From Pseudomonadota bacterium (lineage in GTDB: Bacteria; Pseudomonadota; Alphaproteobacteria; Caulobacterales; Caulobacteraceae), in the NCBI GenBank assembly GCA_023445955.1, contig JAEXJH010000292.1, forward strand, positions 1-9,227: a stretch of 9,227 nt of DNA. Direction: 5' to 3'. Below the pieces are notes generated by a model. The model was given only the letters and a program-made list of their open reading frames with translations. It did not search any database and had not been told where the DNA came from. Position numbers and translations under genes: made by a program. Positions 1-5,854 of the stretch are shown here, one piece after another (position 1 is the stretch's first letter; each line of letters opens with the position of its first letter).

Positions 1-402
1 GCCATCGCCCTGACGCCCGACGAGGCCAAGGACCGCATCCGCGAGGACACCAAGGGCCGCGGCCTGGACTGCGTGATCGAGGCGGTCGGCAGCGAGGCCA
101 CGGTCGACGCGGCCCTGCGCCTGGTCCGCGCACGCGGCGTGGTGTCGGTGATCGGGGTGCAGCAGGCGAGGCGCTTCCCCTTCCCGCTGGAGCGCGCCTT
201 CGCGGCGGGCCTGACCTTCCGGGTCGGCACCTGCTCGGTGCCCGAGGAACTGCCGGCCCTCTTCCCGCTGGTCCGCTCGGGCCGGCTGAAGCCGGAGAAA
301 TACGTCAGCCACCGCCTGCCGCTGAGCGAAGGCGCGGAAGCCTACCGCCTGTTCGAAAGCCGCGAATCTGGCGCGCTGAAGATGGTGCTGACACCGGAAT
401 AA
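1..402 (+). CDS. Zinc-type alcohol dehydrogenase / MDR oxidoreductase, 3' end only
   Basis: The reading frame is open from the first base, so the 5' part of the gene lies outside the window; 133 residues plus TAA are visible. The fragment covers the second half of the NAD(P)-binding Rossmann domain and the return to the catalytic domain. The stretch DCVIEAVGSEATVDAAL followed by RGVVSVIGVQ is the typical medium-chain dehydrogenase pattern (beta strand, VG loop, then a strand ending in G). The end, with a GRLKPEKYVSHRLPLSEGAEAY-type segment and then GALKMVL, is the usual C-terminus of zinc-dependent alcohol and threonine dehydrogenases. The zinc ligands and the GxGxxG motif would lie upstream and cannot be checked, so substrate and cofactor are unknown. 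A GTG at 73 is an internal valine codon and not a start. The gene runs convergent to the small gene at 536-757. Confidence 0.85.
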   Translation, partial: AIALTPDEAKDRIREDTKGRGLDCVIEAVGSEATVDAALRLVRARGVVSVIGVQQARRFPFPLERAFAAGLTFRVGTCSVPEELPALFPLVRSGRLKPEKYVSHRLPLSEGAEAYRLFESRESGALKMVLTPE

Positions 403-407
403 GGGGT

Positions 408-447
408 GCCGCCTCCCGCAAGACTAGGGGGCAAAGCGGGAGGCGGC
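408..447. terminator. GC-rich hairpin just after the dehydrogenase stop
   Basis: A perfect 12-bp inverted repeat (GCCGCCTCCCGC at 408-419, its complement at 436-447) encloses a 16-nt loop and begins 5 nt after the dehydrogenase stop codon. No T-tract follows on either strand, so it is not a canonical intrinsic terminator. It may act as a Rho-assisted or bidirectional terminator between two convergent genes, or protect the 3' end of the mRNA. A weaker 7-bp hairpin (454-460 with 469-475) and an 8-bp repeat (448-455 with 484-491) lie just downstream. The rest of 403-535 holds nothing else that I can recognise. Confidence 0.45.
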
Positions 448-535
448 GGCCGGACGCCTCAGCAAAAGGGGGCGTGCCTTGGGGTCCGGCCAGAGGAGCT
501 CGCTTGTTCGGGTGACGCGCCGAACGGGGGCGAAC

Positions 536-757
536 TCAAACCTTCATGTCGAGCAGGCGCTGGTCCATGGCCTGGGCCGTGCGGGCCACCGCCGCATTGG
601 CCTTGAAGTCCGTGCTCGCGCCGATCTGGTCGGTGCGCTCCTTGACGTAGTCGACGTCCTGAGCGGCCGCGTCCGAGGCGGCGACGCGCTGGGCCGAGGC
701 GTTGAGGCGGCCGGCGGCGGCCATCATCCCGGAAGCGGCGATCGAGAGAGCCTGCAT
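536..757 (-). CDS. Mini flagellar rod/hook-like protein (73 aa)
   Basis: The 73-residue product joins the two conserved ends of axial flagellar proteins (FlgB, FlgC, FlgE, FlgG family) with almost nothing between. Residues 3-28 (LSIAASGMMAAAGRLNASAQ and on) match the N-terminal rod-domain pattern of the family (aaSGMnaaq.rldvsAnNiAN). Residues about 45-73 (ASTDFKANAAVARTAQAMDQ, then LLDMKV) match the C-terminal segment (YkANakVi.TaDqMl..LLDik). The large central domains are missing. The start is well placed: GGAG lies 8 nt before the ATG. There is no export signal, but axial proteins use the flagellar type III route without a cleaved one. No flagellar gene is adjacent. Its role could be a rod accessory or an orphan paralogue; the family resemblance is seen, the role is inferred. 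Confidence 0.8.
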   Translation of the reverse strand: MQALSIAASGMMAAAGRLNASAQRVAASDAAAQDVDYVKERTDQIGASTDFKANAAVARTAQAMDQRLLDMKV

Positions 758-846
758 GGCGTGTTCTCCGTGTTCGCCCTGGTTATCCGGCCGGTTGGGT
801 TAAGCCCTCACAATCAAGAATGGTAAAATTTACGGGTCGGTCATCT

Positions 847-864
847 TTTTTAGCGGCCGTTAAC
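847..864. promoter_or_regulatory. CtrA-like box and possible -10 in the divergent promoter region
   Basis: The plus strand reads TTTA-N7-TTAAC at 849-864, one mismatch from the CtrA consensus TTAA-N7-TTAAC known from Caulobacter. On the minus strand, GCTAAAAA at 847-854 is close to the housekeeping -10 GCTAnAwC and would serve the mini rod gene with a leader of roughly 80 nt, although no -35 is visible. On the plus strand TTGCCGC (867-873) resembles TTGACGS and could serve the peptidase gene, but its -10 partner is poor. This is a motif match only; a chance hit is quite possible in this short AT-rich patch. Confidence 0.3.
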
Positions 865-991
865 CCTTGCCGCCGCACGGCCCGGGAAAATTCTGCTCCA
901 ACATTACAAAACGTTCAGGCTCGTATCGACAAGCTGTCACGCGCCCGACATGGTTCGCCCCTTCGCGGGCCGGGGGGCGGTCCGCCACCGG

Positions 992-996
992 GAGTC
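992..996. promoter_or_regulatory. GANTC site (CcrM methylation motif) in the peptidase leader
   Basis: GAGTC lies 10 nt before the peptidase ATG, next to its presumed ribosome binding site. GANTC is the target of the CcrM methyltransferase in Caulobacter and relatives, and sites near promoters can influence GcrA-dependent transcription. This one sits in the leader rather than in a recognised promoter, so an effect is uncertain. Confidence 0.3.
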
Positions 997-1006
997 TCTT
1001 TCAGAA

Positions 1007-2713
1007 ATGTCGTTTACGCGTCGTATCGCGCTGGCCAGCGCCGCCCTGCTCATGGTGGCGCAACCGGTCCTCGCGGCTGCACCCGCTAAGCCCGCCGCCA
1101 AGGTCGCTTCCAAGACCGCCAAGAAGGCGCCGGCTTCGGACTTCACGCCATCGCCCGAGGCCATCAAGGCCCACATGACCTTCCTGGCCGACGACCTGAT
1201 GGAAGGTCGCGAGACGGGCACGCGCGGCTATGACATCGCCGCCAACTATGTCGCCGCCCAGTACGCCTTGCTGGGCGTCAAGCCGGCTGGCGGCGGCGGG
1301 TCGTACCTGCAGCACGTGCCGCTGATCGCCTATCGCGGCGCCGGCGAAGGCGCCTTCGCTCTCACGGGCGCCGACGGCCAGACCGCCGCCCTGAAGTACG
1401 GCGAGGACTATCTGCCGAACCCGCAGGCCCAGGTCGCCGACGTCACGGTCGACGCGCCGCTGGTCTTCGTCGGCTATGGCCTGGTCAATCCGGAAATTGG
1501 CCGCGACGACTACGCGGGCCTGGACGTGAAGGGCAAGATCGTCGTCATGCTGAACGGCGCCCCGTCGTCGTTGCAGACCGAGGAACGCGCCCACTTCAGC
1601 AATCCCAACACCAAGCGCGCCGAGGCCGCCAAGCGCGGCGCCGTCGGCGTCATCACCATGTCTGGCCCCAGCGCCGAGAAGCGCCGTCCGTTCGCGGCGG
1701 GCGCGGGCATGATGCGCGGCTGGCGGGTGATCTGGCGCGACGCCGCCGGCGTCGGCGCCATCCGCGCGCCCAGCGCCCCGGCCCTGGCCTCGATCAGCCA
1801 GGCCGGCGCGGCCAAGCTGTTCGCCGGCGCCCCGACGCCGCTGGCCGACATCCTGGCCGCTTCCGAGACCCCGGCCGGCGCGATCAAGGGCTTCGCCCTG
1901 AGCGCCAAGGCCGCCATCACGCTCAAGACCGAGATCGAGAAGCGCGAAAGCAGCAACGTCGTCGGCATGATCGAGGGCTCGGACCCGACCCTGAAGGCCC
2001 AGACGATCATCCTGTCGGCCCACCTGGACCACATCGGCATCCGCGAGAACGCCAAGCCGGGCGAGGACCGCATCAACAACGGCGCGCTGGACAACGCCTC
2101 GGGCATCGCCACCCTGCTGGAGGTCGCCCGCGGCTTCAAGAACAGCAAGGTGCGCCCCAAGCGCTCGATCATCCTGCTGGCGGTGACGGGCGAGGAGAAG
2201 GGCCTGGTCGGCTCGGACTACTTCGCCAACAACCCGACCGTGCCGAAGGCCAACATCGCCGCCGATGTAAACCTGGACATGCCGGTGCTGCTGTACCCGT
2301 TCACCGACGTGAGCGCGTTCGGCGCCGACCGCTCGACCGTGGGCGAGGCCGTCAAGCACGCCGCCGGCCGCGTGGGCATCGCGCTGTCGGGCGACCCGAT
2401 GCCGGAGGAAGGCCTGTTCACCCGCTCGGACCACTACCGCTTCGTCGAGCAGGGGATCCCGTCGGTGTTCCTGATGACCGGCTTCCAGAATGGCGGCGAG
2501 AAAGCCTTCAAGGACTTCCTGAAGGGCAACTACCACCATCCGGGCGACGACCTGAACCAGCCGATCGACTACCAGGCGGCCGCCAAGTTCGCGCTGGTGA
2601 ACTACGAGATCGCCCGCGAACTGGCCAATGTCCCGGCCCGTCCGGTCTGGAAGAAGGGCGACTTCTTCGGCGGCACCTTCGCGCCGGCGGGGCATCCTTC
2701 GGCGGCGAAGTAA
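1007..2713 (+). CDS. Secreted M28-family zinc metallopeptidase with PA domain
   Basis: This is a 568-residue exopeptidase-type enzyme (aminopeptidase or glutamate-carboxypeptidase-like). I start it at the ATG at 1007, because that gives a clean signal peptide: MSFTRR, a hydrophobic stretch, then a VLA-AA cleavage site near residue 22. A longer frame from 950 would bury it. GGGAG lies 12 nt upstream of this ATG. After an Ala/Lys-rich linker comes an N-terminal segment, then a protease-associated (PA) insert at about residues 148-260 (PLVFVGYGL, GKIVVML, RGAVGVITM). The M28 catalytic core follows with all expected residues: H339 and D341 (SAHLDHIG), D362 (LDNASG), E396-E397 (GEEKG), D424 (NLDMP) and H476 (SDHYRF). 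These form the co-catalytic two-zinc site of the family. It probably acts in the periplasm or outside the cell on peptides; the substrate cannot be told. It ends at a strong terminator and appears monocistronic. Confidence 0.93.
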   Translation: MSFTRRIALASAALLMVAQPVLAAAPAKPAAKVASKTAKKAPASDFTPSPEAIKAHMTFLADDLMEGRETGTRGYDIAANYVAAQYALLGVKPAGGGGSYLQHVPLIAYRGAGEGAFALTGADGQTAALKYGEDYLPNPQAQVADVTVDAPLVFVGYGLVNPEIGRDDYAGLDVKGKIVVMLNGAPSSLQTEERAHFSNPNTKRAEAAKRGAVGVITMSGPSAEKRRPFAAGAGMMRGWRVIWRDAAGVGAIRAPSAPALASISQAGAAKLFAGAPTPLADILAASETPAGAIKGFALSAKAAITLKTEIEKRESSNVVGMIEGSDPTLKAQTIILSAHLDHIGIRENAKPGEDRINNGALDNASGIATLLEVARGFKNSKVRPKRSIILLAVTGEEKGLVGSDYFANNPTVPKANIAADVNLDMPVLLYPFTDVSAFGADRSTVGEAVKHAAGRVGIALSGDPMPEEGLFTRSDHYRFVEQGIPSVFLMTGFQNGGEKAFKDFLKGNYHHPGDDLNQPIDYQAAAKFALVNYEIARELANVPARPVWKKGDFFGGTFAPAGHPSAAK

Positions 2714-2740
2714 GCTTCGCCTCAAAGCGTTGTTGACCCG

Positions 2741-2781
2741 GAGGGCGGCGGAAGGGATTCTGCCGCCCTCTTTCTTTTGTT
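2741..2781 (+). terminator. Intrinsic terminator of the M28 peptidase gene
   Basis: Nine perfect GC-rich pairs (GAGGGCGGC at 2741-2749 with 2762-2770) extend through one wobble and three further pairs to a GGGA tetraloop at 2754-2757. The T-rich tract TTTCTTTTGTT at 2771-2781 follows directly. It lies 28 nt after the peptidase stop codon and only 17 nt before the start of the next gene. Confidence 0.9.
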
Positions 2782-2798
2782 CCCGGATTTCCCCGCTC

Positions 2799-3431
2799 GT
2801 GACCGCCCGCACCGGCGCTTTCCTGAAGATCGGCGTGATCGCGCCGGCCATCATGGTGGCCGACGTGTGGCTGGCCCAGCGGCTGTTCCCGGGCTTCGAC
2901 GCTGGGGCGCAGTTCATCAGCGAGCTGGGCGGCCCCAAGGCGCCACTGCCCGAGGTCTTCAACTACGGCATGATGATCGCCGGCATAGCGGGCCTGCTGG
3001 CCGGGGCCGGTTTCGCCCATGCGCTGGAGGAAGCCGGCGGCCGCCGCGTGGTGTCGTCCTTCGCCGGGCTGTGGGTGGCGCTGACGGGGCTGGGGGCGTT
3101 CTTCGCCGGGGTGTTCCACTGGCCCGACCCCATGCACCGCGCCTGCGGCGTGGGCCTGGCCATGCAGTTCGCGCCGCTGTTCACCGCCTGGGCGCTGTGG
3201 GGCAAGCCGGGCTATCGGCGGCTGGCCAATTTCTCGCTGGGCTGGTTCTTCGGCCTCTTGCTGGTCTTCGCCCTGCTGACCGGGGTGTGGAACGTGCGCA
3301 CCGGCTATGACGTCGGCTACTGGCAGCGCGGCCACGCGTTCCTGGGCTTGCTGTGGCTGGCCATCGCCGCCTGGAGCCTGGAGAAGGGCTGGAAGGCGAG
3401 CGCGGTAGCCGCGCAGCCGGCGACCGTCTAG
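2799..3431 (+). CDS. DUF998-like six-helix membrane protein
   Basis: A 210-residue integral membrane protein with about six hydrophobic helices, near residues 9-28, 54-74, 86-105, 115-134, 145-163 and 177-193. The N-terminal pattern, a first helix, LFPGFD and then ISELGG (residues 40-44), followed by a second helix, fits the DUF998 family, whose function is not known. I chose the GTG at 2799 because it precedes the first helix and lies just after the upstream terminator; the frame stays open upstream, but that extension would read through the terminator hairpin. No good ribosome binding site is visible (only GGA, 11 nt away). The lipoprotein gene follows after 23 nt, so the two are probably co-transcribed. 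The fold assignment is fairly secure; any role, such as envelope function, is unknown. Confidence 0.8.
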   Translation: MTARTGAFLKIGVIAPAIMVADVWLAQRLFPGFDAGAQFISELGGPKAPLPEVFNYGMMIAGIAGLLAGAGFAHALEEAGGRRVVSSFAGLWVALTGLGAFFAGVFHWPDPMHRACGVGLAMQFAPLFTAWALWGKPGYRRLANFSLGWFFGLLLVFALLTGVWNVRTGYDVGYWQRGHAFLGLLWLAIAAWSLEKGWKASAVAAQPATV

Positions 3432-3454
3432 GCTCCCCGAAAAGGGAGAACGCC

Positions 3455-4015
3455 ATGATCGGACACCGCCTGGCGGCCGTAGGGATCGCCGCGCTCGTAC
3501 TAACCGCCTGCTCGCAACAGAAGACCGAAGACCAGCCCGCTAACACCCCGCCCCCGGCCGTGGGGGACGAGACCCGCACGCCGGCCGTCCCGGCCCCGGT
3601 GTCCGCCCCCCCCGCCGAAGGCGGCACGGTCGGTGGCGACGGCTCGCAGATCCAGCTGTCGGACATCACCCTGGCCGATCAGCAGGCCCACCCGCTGAAG
3701 GGCGAGCTCTCGTGCCACTTCCGCGACAAGGCCAATGCCCTGCTGCTGGTCGGCTCGGGCTTCTCGGGCGTCAAGGAACCAGGTTTCGGCCTGGTGAAGG
3801 TGCTGGACTCGGTCGAGCAGGTCGTCGTCCCCGGCGGCTTCGACGCCATGGTCAAGGGCGCGGCGTTCAGCGGCCAGGGCAAGACGGTGACCATCGCCAT
3901 CACCGGCCCGGCGACGGGCGGCGGCGAGTCCCCGCCTTACCCGGCGACGCTCACCTACGACCGCGCCGACGGCGCCAAGCGGGTGTTCGTGGGGACCTGG
4001 ACCTGCGGTCCGTAG
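3455..4015 (+). CDS. Small lipoprotein of unknown function
   Basis: The product has 186 residues. The ATG at 3455 is preceded by AAGGGAGAA at good spacing and begins a lipoprotein signal peptide: MIGHR, a hydrophobic stretch, then LTAC with the lipidated cysteine at residue 19. A Pro/Ala/Glu-rich linker follows to about residue 60, as expected for a tether from the membrane to a folded domain. The mature domain has two cysteines, C87 (LSCHFRD) and C184 (TWTCGP, at the extreme C-terminus), which could form a disulfide in the periplasm. I do not recognise the domain. The gene lies 23 nt after the DUF998-like gene, and its end nearly touches the end of the convergent PEBP gene. Confidence 0.85.
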   Translation: MIGHRLAAVGIAALVLTACSQQKTEDQPANTPPPAVGDETRTPAVPAPVSAPPAEGGTVGGDGSQIQLSDITLADQQAHPLKGELSCHFRDKANALLLVGSGFSGVKEPGFGLVKVLDSVEQVVVPGGFDAMVKGAAFSGQGKTVTIAITGPATGGGESPPYPATLTYDRADGAKRVFVGTWTCGP

Positions 4016-4018
4016 GGC

Positions 4019-4573
4019 CTACTGCGCTTCCGGCGCCTCATAGGTCGCCACCATCACGCCGTCGGCCAAGGTGTCGCCCTTCAGGGCGCTGACCAGGGTC
4101 TCCAGCGACACGTTGGGGCCGAAGGTCAGGCGCTCGGCCAGGGCGAAGATCTGGAAGTGGTAGCGGTGCAGGCCGTGCCCCGGCGGCGGGCGCGGCCCGA
4201 ACCAGCCGACCGAGCCGTTGTCGTTGACGCCCTGCGTCGCGCCGCCGATTTGCCCCAGGCTCGGATCATTCGGCAGGCCCTCGGGCAAGCTGGTGGCCTC
4301 GCCCGGGATGTTCCAGATCAGCCAGTGCACGAACGGCTGCTCGCGCGGCGCGTCCGGATCCTCCACGATGATGGCGTAGGCCTGGACGTTCTCGACCGGC
4401 GTCCACACCAGCGGCGGCGAGCGGTTCTCGTGATAGGCCGAGTGGCGATCATCCAGGCGGCCGTCGGGATCGAGCGAGGCGGTCGTCAGGACGATGCCGT
4501 CGCCGGGCCCGAACGGCTGGATCTTCTGGAGTGCGATCGCTTCGCCGGAGTGGTTCGGGGTCGGTTGGGACAT
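4019..4573 (-). CDS. YbhB/YbcL family PEBP-like protein
   Basis: A 184-residue protein of the phosphatidylethanolamine-binding / Raf-kinase-inhibitor-like family. The family signatures are all present: PPLVW (residues 53-57), DPDAP (72-76), HWLIWNIP (83-90), and GPRPPPGHGLHRY (126-138), which builds the conserved anion-binding pocket. There is no signal peptide, so it is likely cytoplasmic, like YbhB of E. coli; the biochemical role of bacterial members is poorly defined. The start at 4573 is supported by AAGGAG 7 nt upstream; the longer frame (to 4615) would read through the intergenic hairpin. The gene is second in a likely two-gene unit behind the oxygenase, with a 52-nt gap. Its stop is 3 nt from the stop of the convergent lipoprotein gene. 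Confidence 0.92.
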   Translation of the reverse strand: MSQPTPNHSGEAIALQKIQPFGPGDGIVLTTASLDPDGRLDDRHSAYHENRSPPLVWTPVENVQAYAIIVEDPDAPREQPFVHWLIWNIPGEATSLPEGLPNDPSLGQIGGATQGVNDNGSVGWFGPRPPPGHGLHRYHFQIFALAERLTFGPNVSLETLVSALKGDTLADGVMVATYEAPEAQ

Positions 4574-4581
4574 GAGGGTCT

Positions 4582-4625
4582 CCTTCGAACGGAGAACCCG
4601 TGGCCGCGCGGCCAAGTTTCGAAGG
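4582..4625 (-). promoter_or_regulatory. Hairpin overlapping the PEBP ribosome binding site
   Basis: In the minus-strand transcript, CCTTCGAA (4625-4618) begins directly after the oxygenase stop codon and can pair over 8 bp with TTCGAAGG (4589-4582). The second arm includes the start of the AAGGAG ribosome binding site of the PEBP gene. The enclosed sequence holds a 14-nt perfect palindrome, TGGCCGCGCGGCCA (4601-4614), able to form its own short hairpin. A ribosome finishing the oxygenase would cover the first arm and free the site, which would couple the two genes. This folding is inferred from complementarity only. Confidence 0.45.
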
Positions 4626-5246
4626 CTACCGCCAGGCGTAGTTGAAGCTGATGCTGATGCGCTGCTCGTCGGCCTGGTTGGTGGTCACCTCGTGGCGCAG
4701 CCAGCTCTCCCACATCAGCACCGTCCCGGCCGACGGCTTGACGTAGATGAACGGCCGCAGGGTCTCGGGCGCGTCGTCGGCGCGGGTCGGGGCGGCCATC
4801 ATCATCGGCAGGCGCGGGTCCTCGAACTTCAGGGCCGAGGCGCCCGGCGGGATGGTCACATAGACCGTGCCGGAGATGACGCTGTGGGGATGGATGTGGC
4901 CGCTGTGCGAGCCGCCCGGCTCCAGGATGTTGATCCACAGGCTGTCCATCACCAGCTTGCCGCCGGCCAGGTCGAAGGCCAGGTCCTTGGCGAAGGCGGC
5001 GGCGTGCTTGTCGAGCTTCTTCTTCAGCGTCTCGAACAGGCTGTCGCGCTGCGGCAGGTCGTTCAGCGAGGCATAGGAGGTGTAGCCCAGATAGCCCTTG
5101 TTATAGGCCCAGGCCTGGCCGGCCTCGTCGTCCTCGGCGATGGCGATGCAGGCGTCGTGCAGCTCGTCGACGAACGCCTCGGCGTCCTTGTCGGCGGCGA
5201 GGCTGGCTTCATAAAGCGGCGTGACGAAGAGCGGGCGCGTGGTCAT
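4626..5246 (-). CDS. Putative 2OG-Fe(II) oxygenase (TIGR02466 / PF13759 type)
   Basis: A 206-residue protein matching the small 2-oxoglutarate/Fe(II) oxygenase group of unknown substrate. The core runs MDSLWINILEPGG, then GHIHPHSVISGTVYV (H117, H119, H121), LKFEDPR, VKPSAGTVLMWESWLRHEV (H185), and ends in RISISFNYAW (R196). In this fold the early His motif and H185 would hold iron and R196 would bind 2-oxoglutarate; which acidic or second residue completes the early motif is not clear from sequence. The start at 5246 is chosen because a housekeeping-like promoter ends 7 nt before it, giving a leaderless message; an alternative in-frame ATG at 5258 falls inside that -10 element. No ribosome binding site is seen for either. 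The PEBP gene follows on the same strand. Confidence 0.87.
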   Translation of the reverse strand: MTTRPLFVTPLYEASLAADKDAEAFVDELHDACIAIAEDDEAGQAWAYNKGYLGYTSYASLNDLPQRDSLFETLKKKLDKHAAAFAKDLAFDLAGGKLVMDSLWINILEPGGSHSGHIHPHSVISGTVYVTIPPGASALKFEDPRLPMMMAAPTRADDAPETLRPFIYVKPSAGTVLMWESWLRHEVTTNQADEQRISISFNYAWR

Positions 5247-5282
5247 GAGGCGCGTCATAGCGCCGGACTGCGTTGACGACAA
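5247..5282 (-). promoter_or_regulatory. Housekeeping-like promoter of the oxygenase gene (leaderless)
   Basis: Read on the minus strand, TTGTCGT (5282-5276) and GCTATGAC (5261-5254) are separated by 14 nt. They compare with the Caulobacter consensus TTGACGS-N10-14-GCTAnAwC at 5 of 7 and 7 of 8 positions. The -10 ends 7 nt before the oxygenase ATG, so transcription would begin at or next to the start codon. A short inverted repeat, GGCGC-N6-GCGCC (5249-5264), overlaps the -10 and could be an operator. Confidence 0.5.
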
Positions 5283-5289
5283 ACGGGGG

Positions 5290-5550
5290 ATGGAACATGA
5301 TGAGAACATGGCTGGTAATCTGCCCACCAAGATCGATCCGACGCTCGCTGGCAGCCCCCCTGAAAGCGACTTCGTGGAACGCCCCGGCTTCGAGGACAAC
5401 GAAGCATATTGGGATGAGGTCCAGCGCATCGCGGACGAGACTGAGCGCAACGGTGGCATCCCCTTGGAGGACGTCATTCGCTGGGTGGAGTCTTGGGACA
5501 CGGACAACGAACTCCCCCCGCCTGAACCTCGCCCGCGAAACGCTGGATGA
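5290..5550 (+). CDS. Putative antitoxin of a type II toxin-antitoxin pair
   Basis: The 86-residue acidic product lies directly upstream of a ParE/RelE-like toxin gene and overlaps it by 4 nt (ATGA), the usual order and coupling of antitoxin and toxin. The middle (NEAYWDEVQRIADETERNGG) looks helical, and the end (DVIRWVESWDTDNELPPPEP) resembles the C-terminal tail of small antitoxins found beside RelE/ParE toxins. I see no clear ribbon-helix-helix, HTH or PhD domain, so the DNA-binding part, if any, is unassigned. The start is uncertain: ATG at 5290 or 5308 (80 aa, beginning MAGNLPTK) are both plausible, and neither has a strong ribosome binding site. The first 60 bases around the start (5281-5340) are about 52% GC, against about 70% in a counted line of uvrC, which may point to acquisition from elsewhere. 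Confidence 0.72.
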   Translation: MEHDENMAGNLPTKIDPTLAGSPPESDFVERPGFEDNEAYWDEVQRIADETERNGGIPLEDVIRWVESWDTDNELPPPEPRPRNAG

Positions 5551-5825
5551 GGTCAGTCGAAATCTCGGCGGCGGCCCGCCGAGACATCGATTATCTGCGC
5601 GCCTGGCTGGCGACGCGCACGCCGAACGCCTCTGGGCGGGCGGTCCGGACGATCCTGGCGGCCGCCGAGACTCTCGCCGAATTTCCCGAGCGCGGGCGCC
5701 TCATCCGTAACAACCAGAGAGAACTGATCGTCCGCTTCAGCTCGACCGGCTATGTGTTGCGATACGTCATCCATGCCGAGCGGGTCACAGTGTCCCGCGT
5801 CTTCCACAGCCTCGAACGTCGCTGA
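5547..5825 (+). CDS. ParE/RelE superfamily toxin
   Basis: The 92-residue basic product has the ParE/RelE toxin layout. It starts with a strand and two helices ([19 protein letters not shown], residues 4-22; the SxxAxxD pattern), followed by a second helix. Then comes EFPERGR (residues 45-51), then the beta-sheet core: RELIVRF (58-64), GYVLRYVI (68-75) and [13 protein letters not shown] (80-92), with R84 and H87 in the usual C-terminal RVxH position. ParE members poison DNA gyrase and RelE members cut mRNA on the ribosome; the sequence alone does not decide, though the final RVFHSLERR favours the ParE-like branch. The start is fixed by the ATGA overlap with the antitoxin, and translation is probably coupled. 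The promoter of uvrC begins only about 15 nt after its stop. Confidence 0.87.
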   Translation: MRSVEISAAARRDIDYLRAWLATRTPNASGRAVRTILAAAETLAEFPERGRLIRNNQRELIVRFSSTGYVLRYVIHAERVTVSRVFHSLERR

Positions 5826-5839
5826 ACGCTCCGGACTCG

Positions 5840-5854
5840 CCTATATCTCCCTCC
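5840..5854 (+). promoter_or_regulatory. Probable -10 element of uvrC
   Basis: CCTATATC (5840-5847) matches the Caulobacter -10 GCTAnAwC at all but the first position and ends exactly 7 nt before the uvrC GTG, the same distance as in the oxygenase promoter. The -35 is weak (CTGAACG at 5822-5828, 4 of 7 matches, 11-nt spacer, overlapping the toxin stop codon). Transcription would start at or beside the GTG. Confidence 0.45.

Noticed and set aside
406..826. Plus-strand open frames opposite or beside the mini rod gene
   Set aside because: No ribosome binding site and no recognisable protein pattern; they overlap a minus-strand gene with family motifs and a good ribosome binding site.
775..910. 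Sigma-54 promoter (GG-N10-GC) for the flagellar-like gene
   Set aside because: GG and GC pairs occur on both strands, but none with the required 10-nt spacing and TGGC/TTGC context.
950..1006. Longer N-terminus for the M28 peptidase from an ATG at 950
   Set aside because: It would place 19 charged or Gly-rich residues before an evident signal peptide; the ATG at 1007 is the better start.
1001..2962. A 653-codon open frame on the minus strand opposite the M28 peptidase
   Set aside because: It is a GC-rich shadow of a gene with all catalytic motifs; its translation is low-complexity Gly/Ala/Arg/Val-rich without domains, and it runs across the terminator.
5273..5307. TTGACGA on the plus strand as the -35 of the toxin-antitoxin genes
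   Set aside because: No -10 resembling GCTAnAwC lies within 10-14 nt; the nearest partial match is 20 nt away.
5247..5507. N-terminal extension of the oxygenase frame up to 5507
   Set aside because: It would run through the antitoxin gene and through the oxygenase promoter; family similarity begins at about MTTRPLF.
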